From: Heterohyrax brucei
Lineage: Eukaryota > Chordata > Mammalia > Hyracoidea > Procaviidae
Length of the DNA stretch: 64,000 nucleotides
Direction of reading: 5' to 3'
NCBI GenBank assembly: GCA_028571685.1
Contig: CM053140.1
Span: forward strand, 153,931,701-153,995,700
The notes under the pieces are model-generated. The model saw only the letters and a list, made by a program, of their open reading frames with translations, did not search any database and was not told the DNA's origin. Positions 11,170 through 22,305 of this stretch are shown piece after piece (the first letter of the stretch is position 1; every line of letters starts with the position of its first letter). The position numbers were made by a program, and so were the translations under genes.

Positions 11170-13262
11170 TGTATTAGAGAGGCCAAGATTGCTCGTGTGC
11201 AAATTTAAATTGAAACAGAACAAAATTAGAATAAGACTACAAGAGCCAAAGTATGACCTTAAGTATATCCCTCCTGAGTTTAAAGACCATCTCAAAAACA
11301 GACTTGATGTGTTGACTGCTCATGGCCAAAGACCAGACAAATTGTGGAATGACATCAAAGACATCACCCATGAAGAGAGCGAGAGGTCATTAAAAAGGCA
11401 AGAAAGAAGGAAAAGACCAAAGTGGATGTCACAGGAGACTCTGAAAACTTGCTCTCAGAAGTCAAGCAGCTAAAGCAAAAGGAAGGAATGGAGAAGTAAA
11501 ATCTCTAAACAGAAGATTCAAAGGACAGCTTGAGAAGACAAAATAAAATATTATAATGACATGTGCAAAGAGCTGAAAGTGGAAAATCAGGAGAGAAGTA
11601 CACATTCTGTATTTCTCAAGCTGAAAGAATTGAGGAAAAAATTCAAGCCTCGAGTTGAAACAGTGAGGGATTCTACAGGGAAACCATTAAACGACTCAGG
11701 GAGCATCAAAAGAAGATGGAAAGAATACAGTCACTACCAGAAAGAACTGGTTGATGATCAGGCACCAAAAGTACTGAAGGAAGAAGCTGAAGCTACATTG
11801 AAGGCATTGTCAAAAAAACAAAGTTCCAGGAATCGATGGAATATCAATTGAGATATTTCCACAAACAGATGCAGCACCGGAAGTGATCACTCATCTATGC
11901 CAAGAAATTTGGAGAACAGCTACCTGACTGAAAGAGATCCATATTTAAGTCCATTCCAGAGAAAGGAGATCCAACCAAATGTGAAAATTACCGAACAATA
12001 TCATTAGTATCAAACACAAGTAAAAGTTTGTTCATGATCATTCAAAAGTGACTGCAACAGTATATTTTCAAGGAACTGACAGAAATTCAAGCTGGATCCA
12101 GAAGAGGATGTGGAAGCAAGGATTTCACTGCTTATGTCAGATGGATCTTGGCTGAAAGCAAAGAATACCAATGTTTCATTGACTATGAGAAAGCATTTGA
12201 CTGCATGGATCATAACAAGTTATGGCTGACATTGTGTAAAATGGGAATTCCAGAACACTTAATTGTGCCCTTAAGGAATCTGTATATGGATCAAGAGACA
12301 GTCACGAGAGTAGAACAAGAGGACACTGCATGTTTTAAAGTCAGGAAAGATGTGCATCAGGGTTGTATCCTTTCACCATATCTTTTCTATCTATACGCCA
12401 GGTAAATAATCTGAGAAACTGGATTATACAAAGAAAGATGAGGCATCAGGATTGGAGGTCTATTCATTAATAACCTGCATTATGCAGACAATACCTCATT
12501 ACTTGCTGGAAATGAAGAAGATTTGAAACACTTACTGATAAAGATCAAGGACCACAGCTTTCAATATGGATTGCACCTCAACATCAAGAAAACAAAAATC
12601 CTCACAACTGGACCAGTAAGCAACATCATCATAAACGAAGAAAGCACTGAGTTTGTCAAGAATTTCATTTTACTTGGGTCTATAATCAGTGCCCGTAGAA
12701 GCAGCAGTCAAAAGAACAAAAGATGCATTGTATTGGGAAAATCTCCTGCAAAGGATCTCTTCAAAGTATTGAAAAGTACAGATGGCATCTCGAAGACTAA
12801 AGTGTGCCTTACCCAAGCCACAGTATTCTCATTGGCATCATATGCACGTGAACACTAGGCAATGAACAAAGAAGACAGAAGAAGTATTGATATCTTTGAA
12901 CTAGGGTGTTGGAGAAGAATGCTGAACGTACCATGGGTTTCCAAAAAGAACAAACAGGTCTGTTCTGGAAGAAGTAAAACCAGAGTGCTCCTTGGAAGCA
13001 AAGATGGCAAGGCTGCCTCTTACATATACTTTGGATATGTTGTCAGGAAGGATCAGTCCCAGGAGAAGGACATCAAGCTTGGAAGCATGGAGGGTCAGTG
13101 AAAAAGAAGAAGACGCTCTGTAAGATAGATAGACACAGTGGCTGCAACAAAAGGCTTATGCATAAAAACGACTGGGACGTGGCAAGACCAAGAAGTGTTG
13201 CATTCTGTTGTGCATAGGGACTCTATGAGTCAGAACCAACTTGACAGCACCTAACAACAAGT
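11170..13262 (+). mobile_element. RTE-clade (BovB-like) LINE, 5'-truncated
   Basis: This is the longest RTE copy here. It starts in the linker upstream of the reverse transcriptase, so the AP-like endonuclease is missing, and runs through the RT and C-terminal region to the 3' tail ending CACCTAACAACAA. The tail (CTATGAGTCAGAACCAACTT) is the one carried by the AfroSINEs. RTE elements normally encode one protein with endonuclease and RT; here the frame is broken into at least five pieces. BovB/RTE elements are known in Afrotheria, and horizontal transfer is established for the BovB clade. Confidence 0.88.
11189..13101 (+). pseudogene. Broken RTE reverse-transcriptase ORF
   Basis: Frame remnants lie at 11189-11473, 11561-11851, 12148-12405, 12523-12858 and 12862-13101. 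12148-12405 carries RT motif A (FIDYEKAFDCMDHNKLW, first Asp codon at 12181) and the motif B region (HQGCILSPYLFYLYA). Motif C at 12481-12492 reads YADN in place of YADD, so one catalytic Asp is lost. Downstream pieces read VKNFILLGSIIS and DIFELGCWRRMLNVPW, both close to the BovB C-terminal region. Translation would not give a working enzyme. Confidence 0.88.
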
Positions 13263-13392
13263 CTCATAAGAAGCTCATGAACTTGAACCTGGTTGTTGGT
13301 TGTAGGTAAAGTGAGAGGTTTTAGATATGTTACAGAAGCAGAAAAATAACCGAGAAGGATAATCACAGGAAGATGTGGTAAGGCAGCAAGTA

Positions 13393-13940
13393 TATGAGAA
13401 CTGCTGATTAAGCTCGCAAACTCATACTAGAAAAAACGCTACATGCCTTATTGCTATCACTATGGTCACCTTCAAGGTAGGCCCCTTGAGAAGTTAGACA
13501 CCACCAGTGTCTAGTTCACCTTTCTATGTATTTTTCGATCTCTTTCTGGAATGGCCATCAGAGCCATCATCATATTACCCTTGATATCTTGAATATCATG
13601 CAAATGTATTCCTTTCAATATTTCCTTAACCTTCGTGTAAAGAAAAAAGTCAGTGGGGGGCACATTATATGGGTAGGGAGGGTGTTCCAATATGGTCATT
13701 TGTTTGCTGGCTAAAAACTTCCTCACAGACAACTATACAATTAAATTCATAAATTTGCCACCTTGTCACCCTGCACAAGGACCATTCCAGAAAGGGTTCC
13801 AAAATTGCTCTGAATGGTGAACTAGGCACTGCTTAGCTTCCCAAAGGCAGTACTTTGAAGGTGGTCTTAGTGATACTTAGCAATGAGGTATGTAGACTTA
13901 GAACAATTGAGCTTGTATACTTAATTCTCAGAGCGCTATA
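13393..13940 (-). mobile_element. Mariner-derived foldback element (copy B)
   Basis: It begins TATGAGAACTGCTGATTAAG and ends with a complementary terminus, consistent with terminal inverted repeats at TA. The central transposase fragment is antisense here (minus-strand reading at 13511-13732 includes FLASKQMTILEHPPYPYN and DIQDIKGN, mariner-type C-terminal motifs). The transposase 3' region lies at the left in antisense and again at the right (about 13785-13900) in sense, giving a foldback of about 550 bp. Confidence 0.75.
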
Positions 13941-14277
13941 TGGTGCTGTATGGAGATGACTCTTAGAGATAAATTGAGCAAACTGGGTAACAGGAAATCA
14001 CAAGAAATAAACAATTCTAGGAACAATTTTAAAAATGTAGTATAGTCTTGATGGGAAGGCAATAAATCTATACTGAACTAGAGTGAGAGAAAATGGAGGA
14101 AGTGAGACTTAACGTTTGAAAATCTTGGAAACACCAAGGAACAGTTGGGAGGGAAAGAGAGAGGGTAAGAAAGAGGGAAAAGAGAATTGTAGAGATTGGA
14201 TTAGATGTGAGAATTACCAAATTTCGTGACCATAGAGGTAAGGCTGAATTAAGATTTTTGATATCCCATAAGCTTAA
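13941..14277. other. Unassigned sequence
   Basis: No gene or repeat recognised. A 146-codon minus frame at 14068-14508 begins here, but it runs through the adjacent SINE and is judged spurious. Confidence 0.4.
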
Positions 14278-14432
14278 CTGTAACCCTGGCGGCATAGTGG
14301 TTAAGTGCTTTCTGCTAACCGAGATGTCAGTGATTCGACTCCACCAGGCCTTCCTTGGAAATTCTGGAGCAGTTCTATTATGTTCTACAGGGTTGCTGTG
14401 AGTCAGAATTGAATCCACAGCAGTGAGTTTGG
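14278..14432 (+). mobile_element. AfroSINE
   Basis: Plus strand. The A-box-like GGCATAGTGGTTAAG and B-box-like GATTCGACTCC of the tRNA head are visible, followed by body and tail (GTGAGTCAGAATTGAATCC). Confidence 0.85.
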
Positions 14433-14540
14433 TAAACTTAAAAGATGCCCCAAATAAGTTTCTATAATATGCTATATTTCTGAGAGTATGCCAATCTACA
14501 GTTAACATGTTTCTGGTATTTTTTTATTTTATTATTTTCA

Positions 14541-14569
14541 TATATATATACATATACATATATATATAG
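14541..14569. repeat. (TA)n / (CATA)n microsatellite
   Basis: Alternating TA units with interspersed CATA, about 29 bp. Confidence 0.8.
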
Positions 14570-15261
14570 TTTAAATCCTGAACCTTCAGCTCTCTGGTTT
14601 CTTCTGTACACAACAACTGTGCTCTGATTCTTCTGCTCTGGAGCAATTTATGAGAATTATACTTAGCAAGTATTTTCTGCAGTCTGAGAGTTAATGATGC
14701 AGCCCTTCTATTCCACTGTCTCATTTAAATATCAATCCCATAAAAAACAGGAAGCCTTGCATTACTGTGAAGGTATCTTTTGACTGCTATATTTGCAATA
14801 TTATAAATTGGAGCTCAGAATTTACTGTGTATTCAGATGAGTACAAACTAGGACAGAAAATTCTCCTGGCTACTTCTCTCAGCTTATAAAAGATATACTC
14901 ACCTCTAATGCTGATTGGGACAGACGGATACTTTGTATGCATCTGTACGCACAACTGGGGAAATAGATTTTGGGAATGGTGTCTCAGAGTGATGGAGGTC
15001 ACATAAGGCTTCAGAAGATACAAGGTTTACTTTCTGATACTCTAAAGTCATTTAAGAAATATCTTTACTTTTTTTTTTTGCTATAGTTACTAGGGATGGA
15101 ATACGTGAAAACTCTGAAAAAGGTAGACTTTCCTTGCTTTTATCTATGCTTCCCTTCTTTGTTTTTTGTCTATATTTCCCTACTTTGTTTCTCATCCCAA
15201 CAGTACTCTCACTGAAGGCGATAATACTTAACTAAAGAGTACCAACCAACAGTTTATCGAA
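14570..15261. other. Gene-free unassigned sequence
   Basis: Anonymous DNA with a short poly-T near 15070. No coding or RNA signature. Confidence 0.4.
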
Positions 15262-15286
15262 CCAGCCAGCCAAGCCAAGTGCCGTC
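15262..15286 (-). mobile_element. RTE/SINE tail-only fragment, inverted
   Basis: About 25 bp of the shared tail in reverse orientation (GCCAAGCCAAGTGCCGTC), just upstream of an RTE 3' end in the opposite orientation. It may be an independent tail-only insertion or a 5' inversion made during RTE integration. Confidence 0.6.
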
Positions 15287-15293
15287 ATTTGAA

Positions 15294-15640
15294 TTATGAT
15301 GTGAACATATCATGGCTTGCCAAAAAAAATAAATAAACCCAAATCTGTCTTGGAAGAAGTAGAAACTGTTCCTTAGAAGCAAAGAAGGCAAGACGACCAC
15401 TCACATATTTTGGACATGTTAGCAGTAGGAGCCTGTCTTTGCAGAAAGACTGCATGTTTGGTAAAGCAGAGGGTTGGAGAAAGACAGAAAGACCATCAAA
15501 GAGACGGATTGACAGAGTGGTTGCAACAGTGAACTTAGGCATAACAATGATCATGAGGATGGAACAGGCTTGGGCAGTGTTTCATTCTGTTGTACACAGG
15601 GTAGCTAAGAGTTGGAATGAATTGGACAGAACCTAACAAC
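15294..15640 (+). mobile_element. RTE LINE 3' end
   Basis: Matches the last 340 bp of the RTE copy at 11.2-13.3 kb, including CAAATCTGTCTTGGAAGAAG and the terminal ACCTAACAACAACC. 5'-truncated; the small open frames across it are decayed ORF. Confidence 0.83.
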
Positions 15641-15647
15641 AACCAAC

Positions 15648-15852
15648 CAACCAGTCAGTTGCCTTTGAGTTCATTCTGACTCACGACAATCCCATATGAT
15701 GGAGAGTAAAACTGCTCCATGATATTTTGAAGGCTGAGTCCTTTTAAAAGAAGATCACCAGACCTTTCTTCTGAGTTGCTTCTGGATAGGTTCCAGTAGC
15801 ATTTTAATTGGTAGGTAGTCAGTTAACCATCTGAGTCACTGAGGGTGCAATA
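15648..15852 (-). mobile_element. AfroSINE, long variant, diverged
   Basis: Minus strand: tail at the left (TCATTCTGACTCACGAC), an extra body block with AAGATCACCAGACC, and a decayed head at the right. It directly follows the RTE tail, so the two elements sit tail to tail. Confidence 0.7.
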
Positions 15853-16029
15853 AGTAATACAATAGGCAATAATTTACTTCTATGGATATATCTTTAGTCA
15901 TTCAACTCCTTGAGAAGGACACAGCCCTAAAGATGTTGACATCAACAATTCCTAACACCTACCTAAATTATTATAGAATGTTAGCATTCATTTATACATT
16001 AATGTGAAATATGTGTACCAAAACAAAGA

Positions 16030-16201
16030 ACCAAATGTAGTGCACTGACTAAGTCATTTCAGAGCTGTAGTGATCTGGTAAGACAGAACAGAATTGCTCC
16101 AGAGGGCATCCAAGGAGTGGCTGGTGAATTCAAACTACCACTTAAACTGCTAGCCTTTGGTTAGCAGTTGAGCTCTTAAACACTGAGCCCTCAGAGCTCC
16201 C
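16030..16201 (-). mobile_element. AfroSINE, diverged
   Basis: Minus strand; recognised by CATCCAAGGAGTGGCTGG, TTTGGTTAGCAG and the decayed tRNA head ending in GAGCTCCCC. Confidence 0.72.
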
Positions 16202-16731
16202 CTAAATATGTATAGATGCCTGAAATTCTGAGAGATAATGAGTTACATTTACCAACTTCTTCCAGACATGGATAATACTCTCCATAATGGTGATCCAAGC
16301 AGCTGTCTACAATGTGCACAGATGTGGCATTCCAGGTTTTACTGCAGTGGAAATAACATAAGGTAAAGACTTGGTACACTCTGAATGTCCATAAAGTCAG
16401 AGAAGATAGGATAATCAGAATTCATGAATAAGAAGTGAAGTCAGGCATAACTTCTTCATTATTTTGTGTTCACCTGAGTAGTATTTTGTTTTCACTCAAG
16501 GATCTTCTGTGCTACTGCTTATGTATCTGGCAAGATGGAGGCTAAACACCAGCATGAGAGCATAAATGTATCTATTGAAACTGTTTAAATGAGCTCAGTT
16601 CTGAAATCCTTTATTTTGAATAAACTATGGCAGGAAGAGAAATAAAGTATAGAAGTTACTATTTTAGTCATATCAAAAGAAATTTCAATTGACATTTTTT
16701 TGTAACCATATAGATTCATTTCTGCTAGGGC
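16202..16731. other. Unassigned sequence
   Basis: No gene or repeat recognised. Confidence 0.35.
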
Positions 16732-18992
16732 TCAAGTGATTGTCAAAATAGGGTACCCTTGGGGCAAAGACAGGTTTTTCAGCAAATGTTGTTGGCATAA
16801 CAGGATATCCATCTGCAAAAACTGAAACAAGATCCTTATCTCACACAATTCACAAAAACTAACTCAAAATGGATCAAAGACTCAACTATAAAATGTAAAA
16901 CAATAAGGATAGTAGGAGAAAAAATTGGGAAGACAATGGAAGCTTAATTAATGGTATAACAGCCTACAAAAATCACCAATAACCCTTAAACTCCAAAACT
17001 GAGAATAGATACAGATGGGAACTCTTAAAAATCAAACACTTATGCTCATCCAAAGCCTTTATCAAAGAGTAAAAAGACTATCTAGAGTGTGGGAAAGAAT
17101 CTTTGACTACCAAGCTTCTGATTGATATCTAATCACTCTAATCTACAAGATACTGCAAAACCTCAACAAGAAAAAGACAAACAATCCAATTAAAAAACAG
17201 GCAAAGGACATGAACACACTTCACCAAAGAAGACATACAGGATGCTAACAAATAAATGAGGAAAAGCTCACGATCACTGCCAAGCCAAGTGCTGTCGAGA
17301 CGGATCCGATCACTAGCCATCAAAGAAATACAAATCAAAATTACAATGAGATAACATTTCACCCCCCAAAAGCTGGTAGTAATCCAAAAAAACACAAAAT
17401 AGTAAATGCTGGAGAGGATATGGAGAGATTGGAACTCTGTTACACTGTTGGTGGGAATGTAGAATGGTACAACCACTATGGAAATAGATTCAGTGTTTTC
17501 TTAGAAAACTAGAAATAGAAATATCATCCAGCAATCCTACTCATTTGAGTATATTCCAGAGAAATAAGGACCACTACTCAAACGAATACATGCACCCCAA
17601 TGTTAACTGCAATTTCTCCACAATAGCAAAAAGACCAAAGCAATCTAAATGCCCATCAACAGACAGTTAAACAAAATTTGGTCTATTCATACAGTGGAAC
17701 ACTACACAGTGATAAAAACAAAATAATAACAATAATAATAAAAGATGGCTTGAGGAAATACCTGATAATATGGGACAATTAGGAGGACATTATGCTGAGT
17801 GAAATTAGCCAGAAGCAAAAGGACAAATATTGTATGAGAACATTACTATAAGAATGCAATAAATCATTTAAACAAAGAAGAAAACAGTCTTTGAGGGGGC
17901 GGGAGGATAAGGGATTTGTACAAATTAGACAGTAACTGAGGTTTGAGTTGGGTATAGGATGTGACAATGCATCCTAGAAAAGAGATGCTAACAACTGCTC
18001 TACTTCAAAAGTAAACTGTTCCCCAAATGTGGCCCACCTCTTTGGAAAGACAGGGCAACTGCGTTAGGGGTCAGGAGGCCATGATTGCAGGGGACATCCG
18101 GACTAATTTGCATACCCAAACTTTCCTTTTGTTTTGTCTTAAGAAAATACTGTACATACCACCTGGGTGAGTGGCACCTGGGATCTTAAAAGCTACCAAG
18201 CCGCCAGCTAAGTAACAGTAACAATCCTAATACACCTGGACCAGAGCTAAACAGTGGACATCCAGGACAGGAGGAAAATGTGAGTCCTTCAGATGGATGG
18301 GGATGTATGAATCAGTGTCAGTTTCAGCAAGGGACCAGAAGAACTGGGTTGTGCCCAGCTACCATCAATAACTTCCCAAAGGGGATACATGGTATGGAAC
18401 CCCAGACACAGCAGGAGAAGGACTAGAGGGCAGAGCTAGAATTCTACCAAAGGAACACGTCTGATGGCCGGTCAGCCTGGAAGGCCCCCTGAGAGCATGG
18501 CTCCTGGACTCTCTAACTCTAAACAGCATCCAACACCACAGCCAGCTTCCCCAACAAACACTGAACCGAACTATACAAACAAAGAGTGTGCTGGCGATGA
18601 ACAGACCTCTGGACTGTAATATGTACACGGAGCTGTTCTTGAGGCTCATTGCTGGAGCCAAGATAAGAAAGGGATCAGATCTTGGTCAAAGGGTCAAGAG
18701 AATTTCGGATGAAAAGGGCAAATGTATTGTCATGGGGTGGGGTGGGGAGCAGTTAGAATAGAGTAGCAGTGAAAATTCTGGGTATTATGTGGCAAACTGA
18801 TATAGATTGTTAAATTGTTCCTAGTCACAATGGAATTTGTTTGGAAAAAAAGAAAAAAAAGAGTGGAAAGAAAGAATGTGCTGTCACAGGGTGAAGAGAG
18901 CCGGTAGAGTTGCATGGAGGCAGATGCTCAGGGTTTTATAATGGCAAATTTAGTTGGATTACACAGTTCTAGTTAATCACAATAAAAAATGT
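16732..18992 (+). mobile_element. 5'-truncated L1 (ORF2 end and full 3' UTR)
   Basis: Begins in the C-terminal part of L1 ORF2 (TTCAGCAAATGTTGTTGGC) and continues through about 1.1 kb of 3' UTR to AGTTAATCACAAT and an A-rich end. It is less decayed than the first L1. A 28-bp insertion at 17279-17306 is described separately. Target duplication uncertain. Confidence 0.87.
17279..17306 (-). mobile_element. 28-bp RTE-tail micro-insertion in L1
   Basis: The inserted bases are the reverse complement of only the last 28 nt of the shared RTE/AfroSINE tail. They are flanked by a perfect direct repeat CGATCACT (17271-17278 and 17307-17314). Removing the insert and one repeat restores the L1 reading CACGATCACTAGCCATC. 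This is a complete target-primed event with almost no cargo. Confidence 0.85.
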
Positions 18993-19637
18993 AAAAAGAG
19001 AAGGGTGCCTCAGAACGTCTTGTTTAGGTTCTAAGGCTTCTAATTTACTGTAGTTTAGCAACCTCTTTAGCTAAAGGTGTTTTCACCAATGACTGATTCA
19101 GCACTAACTTCGGTCCACCTTCTTTCTTCTATTCCGATTCAGGGTTCATTATCAGTTGATTTGTATTGTTCCTAAATGCTGGTAATTCGCTTCTAGCAAT
19201 CCATTCTATTTTTGTGAGTTTAGATATCTGAAAATTATTTACTCAGTTTTAAGTGATCACTTGGGCCATTACATGGAATTCGTAGAACTCAAATTTCTCT
19301 GCACATAAATAAAAGCATGTACATGTTCAGAAAGTTTAAAAAATTGGATTACATGTATAAAAGTGTTTTCAGCTTTCTCTTTTCTAGTAAGAAAACAAAA
19401 ATATTTCATTTTAAGAGCTAGCAGATGACTTCTCAGAAATAAACATTATTTATATAGCTAAGCCAAAGAACTTTTAACATAATTTTTAAATAAAAGTATA
19501 TAAATTCAAAAGCACCTAAGAGAACAACAAAATTAAAATTCAACATTTTTTTTAAGTATCTGTTTATGTCTTTTATCTATTTTCTAACTGGATATTTTTT
19601 ACTATTGAGTTTTGAGAGTTCTATTTATAGTCTAGAG
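18993..19637. other. Unassigned sequence
   Basis: No gene or repeat recognised. Confidence 0.35.
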
Positions 19638-19795
19638 CCCTGGTGACAATGGCAGTGAAGAGCTTGGCTGCTAACAGAGTGGTTGACAGTTGGAATCCAC
19701 CAGCCGCTCCTTGGACACCCTGTGGTGAAGTTCTACTCTGTCCTACAGGGTCACTATAAATCAGAATTGATTGACAGCAATAGATTTGAATTTCT
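19638..19795 (+). mobile_element. AfroSINE
   Basis: Plus strand, starting AGAGCCCTGGTGACAATGG with head, body (CTACTCTGTCCTACAGGG) and tail (AATCAGAATTGATTGACAGC). Confidence 0.85.
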
Positions 19796-21300
19796 ACATT
19801 GTTTTGTTGTTATTTATAATCTATTTGCAAAGACTGTTGTCAGATATGGCTTATAGACATTTTGTTCTCATTTACAGCTTCTTTTAATCCTCAATAGAAT
19901 GTTTTATATCATAAAGATTTTTAATGTTGATGAAATCAAATTTCACTTATTTATTTGGTTAGATCATGCCCTTGGAGTGATGTACAAGGATTCTTCACTT
20001 ATCCAAGCATCAAACACTTTTTTCCTATGTATTTTTTTTCCAGCTCTTAACATTTTAAATAACTGCCTATTCCAATAAATGTTTTCCTGACAAGCTACAA
20101 AAGTATTTGCAGCAAATACTTGATGTTCTCAGATTTGTTTGCCAATTGAGATGTATGAAAAATATCCTGAAAGATCACACAGTACAACATGGAACTCATA
20201 TTATCTCATTCAGTGTCTTTCTGTTTCAGAACAGAGGAACTGGAAGAAAGATTACCAAGGAAAAATACATAAACAGAAAGAAAATTACCCAGAAACACAG
20301 CCAAAAACTTGACCAAAATTTCTTACAACTCTCTGTATAAGAAAATTTAATTAACTAGAGATTTAATTGTTCCTACCCATTTTCACAACGTACACATTAA
20401 TAGTCACATTTCTGTTAATTAAATTATTTCCCTGAAACAATCACATTTTAAAAAATGAGGTGAGATACCTATTTGTTTTATATACATATGCACATGTTTG
20501 CTTGTATACCTTACATATGTGTCACAATTTTTTAAAAATGTAGGTTAATCACTGCTATTAAGCAGAAGAACTAATGCTGTATTCCTGCAGTTACAAGCAT
20601 AAATGGAAGCATATGTTATAAAACTTTTATTGTATTTACTAATAAGAAATACACTAGCTGATTAGGACACATTACATAAATTTGGCATCATCATGATCAA
20701 ATGAGTCAATAACAAAGTTGCCATGTATAATTCTACCAGTAAGCAAAAAGATAAAAATATAATCACATAGAACCTTTGTAAAATCAGTTCTTCAAAGGTA
20801 AAGACATATTTTTTTAGTTATGTAACTTTCTGCTGCTGTAATTTCATATACTCAGAGAAAAGGGATCAAACGACTAAGTGGTAACTAAGTTCCTTCATCA
20901 GTTCCTCTAATATTTTCTAAATGATTCACTCATGTTTTTAAGGGAAGTTTGAAATCAGATTATTAATGTTTAGAGGTCTCAAGAAAGGGGAAGAAGGAGC
21001 TAACATTCAATAAGAAACTACTATGTTCTGTGATAACTTATATGCCAAGAAAATGATATCAAGAAATCTTGAGCAGAATGGTTACAGTTTGTTCATTTTA
21101 CTGATTTAATGTTTTCCAATATACACAAGCAAGTTTTGAAATACTTTGAATGCACCTATTTTCATTGTGTGTTTCTTTGCATAGAACATCATACTTGTAT
21201 TATGATTTTATTTTATAGATATTTTAAGAAATGTTGACCAAAGGATCAATGTCCATTTGCACTTGCTGATAAAAATACTACCCTGAGTCAAAATTTTATT
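19796..21300. other. Gene-free unassigned sequence
   Basis: AT-rich, with few recognised repeats. A 77-codon plus frame at 20107-20340 shows no family features. About 20995-21150 weakly resembles a MIR/L2-type 3' core (CTACTATGTTCTG, then CATTTTACTGA), too weak to call. Confidence 0.4.
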
Positions 21301-21312
21301 TTCATTTTAACT

Positions 21313-21495
21313 GTTATTGTGTGCCACTGAGTCGATTCCAGCTCATAGTGACACTGTAGGACAAAGTAGAATTGCCCTGTAGGGTTTCTAAGGCTGTAAT
21401 ATTTAAAGAAGCAAACTGCCACACCTTCTACCCATGGAGGTTCTGATCTTCTAGTTAGCAACCAAGCTCTCAACAATTGCACCACTGGGGCTCCT
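21313..21495 (-). mobile_element. AfroSINE with target duplication
   Basis: Minus-strand long form, including a GGCTGTAATATTTAAAGAAG block. Flanked by TTCATTTTAACT (21301-21312) and TTCACTGTAACT (21496-21507), which differ at two positions. Confidence 0.87.
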
Positions 21496-21944
21496 TTCAC
21501 TGTAACTATTCAGACTTTACACCTAAGATGTAATGTGGTTATAGTTCTAAATATATATTTAAAAAGTCAAGCAGTTGAATAATAATAACAATGTGATACT
21601 AATAGCAGATTTGGAAGGGAATGTTTTCTTTAGGACTGAATGAGTCAGGCACAGACTTATGTGGCATACTGTGAGTTCCTTAAATTGAATAAATCTAAAT
21701 ATCTCCCTTATGAAACTATGAATTGGAAATTAAAGTTTATCCCAACTACTGAGAACACTGAGTTTCTTAAGCTATTGAGTCTTTTTTTCTTGAATCGGTA
21801 GATTAAACTAATATAAAACCTACCTAGATGAGTCCTGGAATTTCAGGTGGATCCATTGACCATGAATAGTACCCTGGAACAAGCTGTCTGATTCTCAATC
21901 AACTACCCCTGAGAACTATAATACAAGCTGATTTATCTCTACTC

Positions 21945-22168
21945 TAATGGTATTGTAGAGTCCAGAAGTGGTCATGCTTAGCTGCCAACTGCAAGACTGC
22001 AGGTTCAAGTCCACCCAAAGTAACCTCAGAAGAAAAGCATTTTGAATATGCTTCTGAAAAATCAGCCACTGACAGCACACCCTAGGGAGTTCAGTTCTAC
22101 TCTGACATATCTTGGGAACACCATGAGCTGGACTTGACCCCACAGCAACTGCTTTTTTTGTCAATTGA
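21945..22168 (+). mobile_element. AfroSINE, long variant
   Basis: Plus strand; head with GCAGGTTCAAGTCCACCC as the B-box region, the extra block GAAAAATCAGCCACTGACAG, and the tail (CATGAGCTGGACTTGACC). Confidence 0.8.
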
Positions 22169-22305
22169 TATTGTATCAGTGACTGGTGGAAAAGAATTCT
22201 ATGCTGTCACCAGAAAGCCATAAACACTGTCTTAGTCATCTAGAGTTTGTGTAACAAAAGTACTACAAGTGTATCACTTTGATAACAAATTTATTTTCTC
22301 ACAGT

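Noticed and set aside
14068-14508. Longest open frame (146 codons, minus)
   Set aside because: It runs through an AfroSINE at 14278-14432 and has no family features; accidental.
18365-18661. 98-codon minus frame
   Set aside because: Antisense to an L1 3' UTR.
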